A DNA stretch of 64,000 nt from Brevundimonas sp. (lineage in GTDB: Bacteria > Pseudomonadota > Alphaproteobacteria > Caulobacterales > Caulobacteraceae). The position numbers and the translations under genes are program-made. Location: NCBI RefSeq assembly GCF_019636155.1, contig NZ_JAHBYB010000001.1, positions 248,001-312,000 of the forward strand, in the 5' to 3' direction. The notes beneath the pieces were generated by a model that worked only from the letters and a program-made list of their open reading frames with translations, made no database searches and had not been told where the DNA came from. Positions 63,592 through 64,000 of this stretch are shown one piece after another (position 1 is the first letter of the stretch; every line of letters starts with the position of its first letter).

Positions 63592-64000
63592 CCGACACCG
63601 CGCCTTTCGCATTGCTGAAACGCAACCCCGACGTCCTGACCTGCATCGCCAATCTGTCGAACGACGAGGTTTTCACCCCGCCGGAGTTCGCGCAGCGTAT
63701 GCTCGACACCTTGGCCGAGGGCTGGGCCAGCGCCAACGACGGCGCGAATATCTGGGCCGACAGAAGCATCACCTTCCTGGACCCCTGCACCAAGTCGGGT
63801 GTCTTCCTACGCGAGATCGCCAAGCGGCTGATCGACGGCTTGGCCGACGAAATCCCTGACCTTCAGACGCGGGTCGATCATATCCTGACGAACCAGGTGT
63901 TCGGGATCGGGATCACTCAGCTGACCGCCCTATTGGCTCGCCGCAGCCTCTACTGCTCCAAATGGGCTAATGGCGAGCATTCGATCGCAACCGGGTTCGA
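63588..64000 (+). CDS. Partial Eco57I-like methylase/restriction gene (N-terminus)
   Basis: 137 residues are visible before the window ends: NDEVFTPPEFAQRMLDTLAE, then SITFLDPCTKSGVFLREIAK (a variant motif I, DPCTKSG in place of DPACGSG) and VFGIGITQLTALLARRSLYC. Open to the edge. It is coupled to the upstream small methyltransferase-like gene. The downstream sequence should show NPPY and a nuclease domain if it is a type II/IIG enzyme. Confidence 0.8.
   Translation, partial: MTDTAPFALLKRNPDVLTCIANLSNDEVFTPPEFAQRMLDTLAEGWASANDGANIWADRSITFLDPCTKSGVFLREIAKRLIDGLADEIPDLQTRVDHILTNQVFGIGITQLTALLARRSLYCSKWANGEHSIATGF

Larger units (their letters stand above)
51618..64000. mobile_element. tRNA-Lys genomic island carrying toxin-antitoxin and defence genes
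   Basis: Starting at the 3' end of tRNA-Lys: tyrosine integrase, HipBA-like pair, AAA/subtilase module, McrBC and a split methyltransferase. The order integrase-next-to-tRNA and the defence-type cargo are typical of integrative islands. Base composition is lower in GC than the flanking housekeeping genes, most visibly in 55300-59200. The right end, with an expected repeat of the tRNA 3' end (GTTCGAACCCTACATCACCC), is outside the window. Confidence 0.8.

Overview
The window is high-GC DNA with strong G/C bias at third codon positions and tightly packed, often stop/start-overlapping genes. Gene content points to an alphaproteobacterium of the Caulobacterales, most like Brevundimonas or Caulobacter. 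The supporting evidence is two TonB-dependent receptors, a lipoprotein/receptor/type II secretion cluster arranged as I remember it from Caulobacter, an imuA-imuB-dnaE2 cassette with an alphaproteobacterial LexA box (GTTC-N7-GTTC), and a dipeptidyl peptidase IV. This placement is inferred from gene content; no rRNA or marker phylogeny was available.

Layout. (1) 1-1101: chromosomal end of an unidentified gene followed by an NrtR-type regulator. (2) 1180-5310: tRNA-Ser(CGA) followed by a decayed integrative element. It holds a serine recombinase without its catalytic N-terminus, fused by deletion to a truncated HNH endonuclease, then an XRE regulator, a TacA/TacT-type acetyltransferase toxin-antitoxin pair and an unknown cargo gene closed by a strong terminator. 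(3) 5386-12475: heavy-metal efflux operon read leftward: small His/Cys-rich exported protein, CzcC-like, CzcB-like, CzcA-like, then a cation diffusion facilitator that is split by a 404-bp deleted IS5-family element with a TA target duplication. (4) 12598-13365: winged-helix protein with a C-terminal part resembling the N-terminal domain of IS5-type transposases.

(5) 13523-28099: lipoprotein, TonB-dependent receptor with two tandem terminators, then gspCDEFGHIJKLM, an eleven-gene type II secretion operon. gspH carries three 48-bp tandem repeats in its leader-coding region, with compensated hairpins. (6) 28106-33610: the SOS mutasome dnaE2/imuB/imuA. (7) 33755-37665: small exported protein, TonB-dependent receptor and PepSY reductase, probably a metal or siderophore uptake unit. 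(8) 37748-41858: DUF459 and SGNH proteins, an MBOAT acyltransferase and a one-TM protein, probably an envelope polysaccharide O-acylation cluster. (9) 42253-51374: ordinary chromosome: 3-oxoacid CoA-transferase, two genes behind duplicated promoters, SemiSWEET, small membrane protein, DPP-IV, ferredoxin-NADP reductase, chorismate mutase, Hpt protein, amino-acid permease.

(10) 51542-64000: tRNA-Lys(CTT) followed by a genomic island that runs off the right edge. It holds a large tyrosine integrase, a HipBA-like pair with a clear operator candidate, a two-gene AAA ATPase/subtilisin-like protease module, McrBC with an EVE/PUA-like insert in McrB, and the start of a split DNA methyltransferase system. 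The AAA/subtilase pair is the best candidate for a poorly described system, most plausibly regulated proteolysis in a defence island. All functions are read from sequence motifs without database searches.
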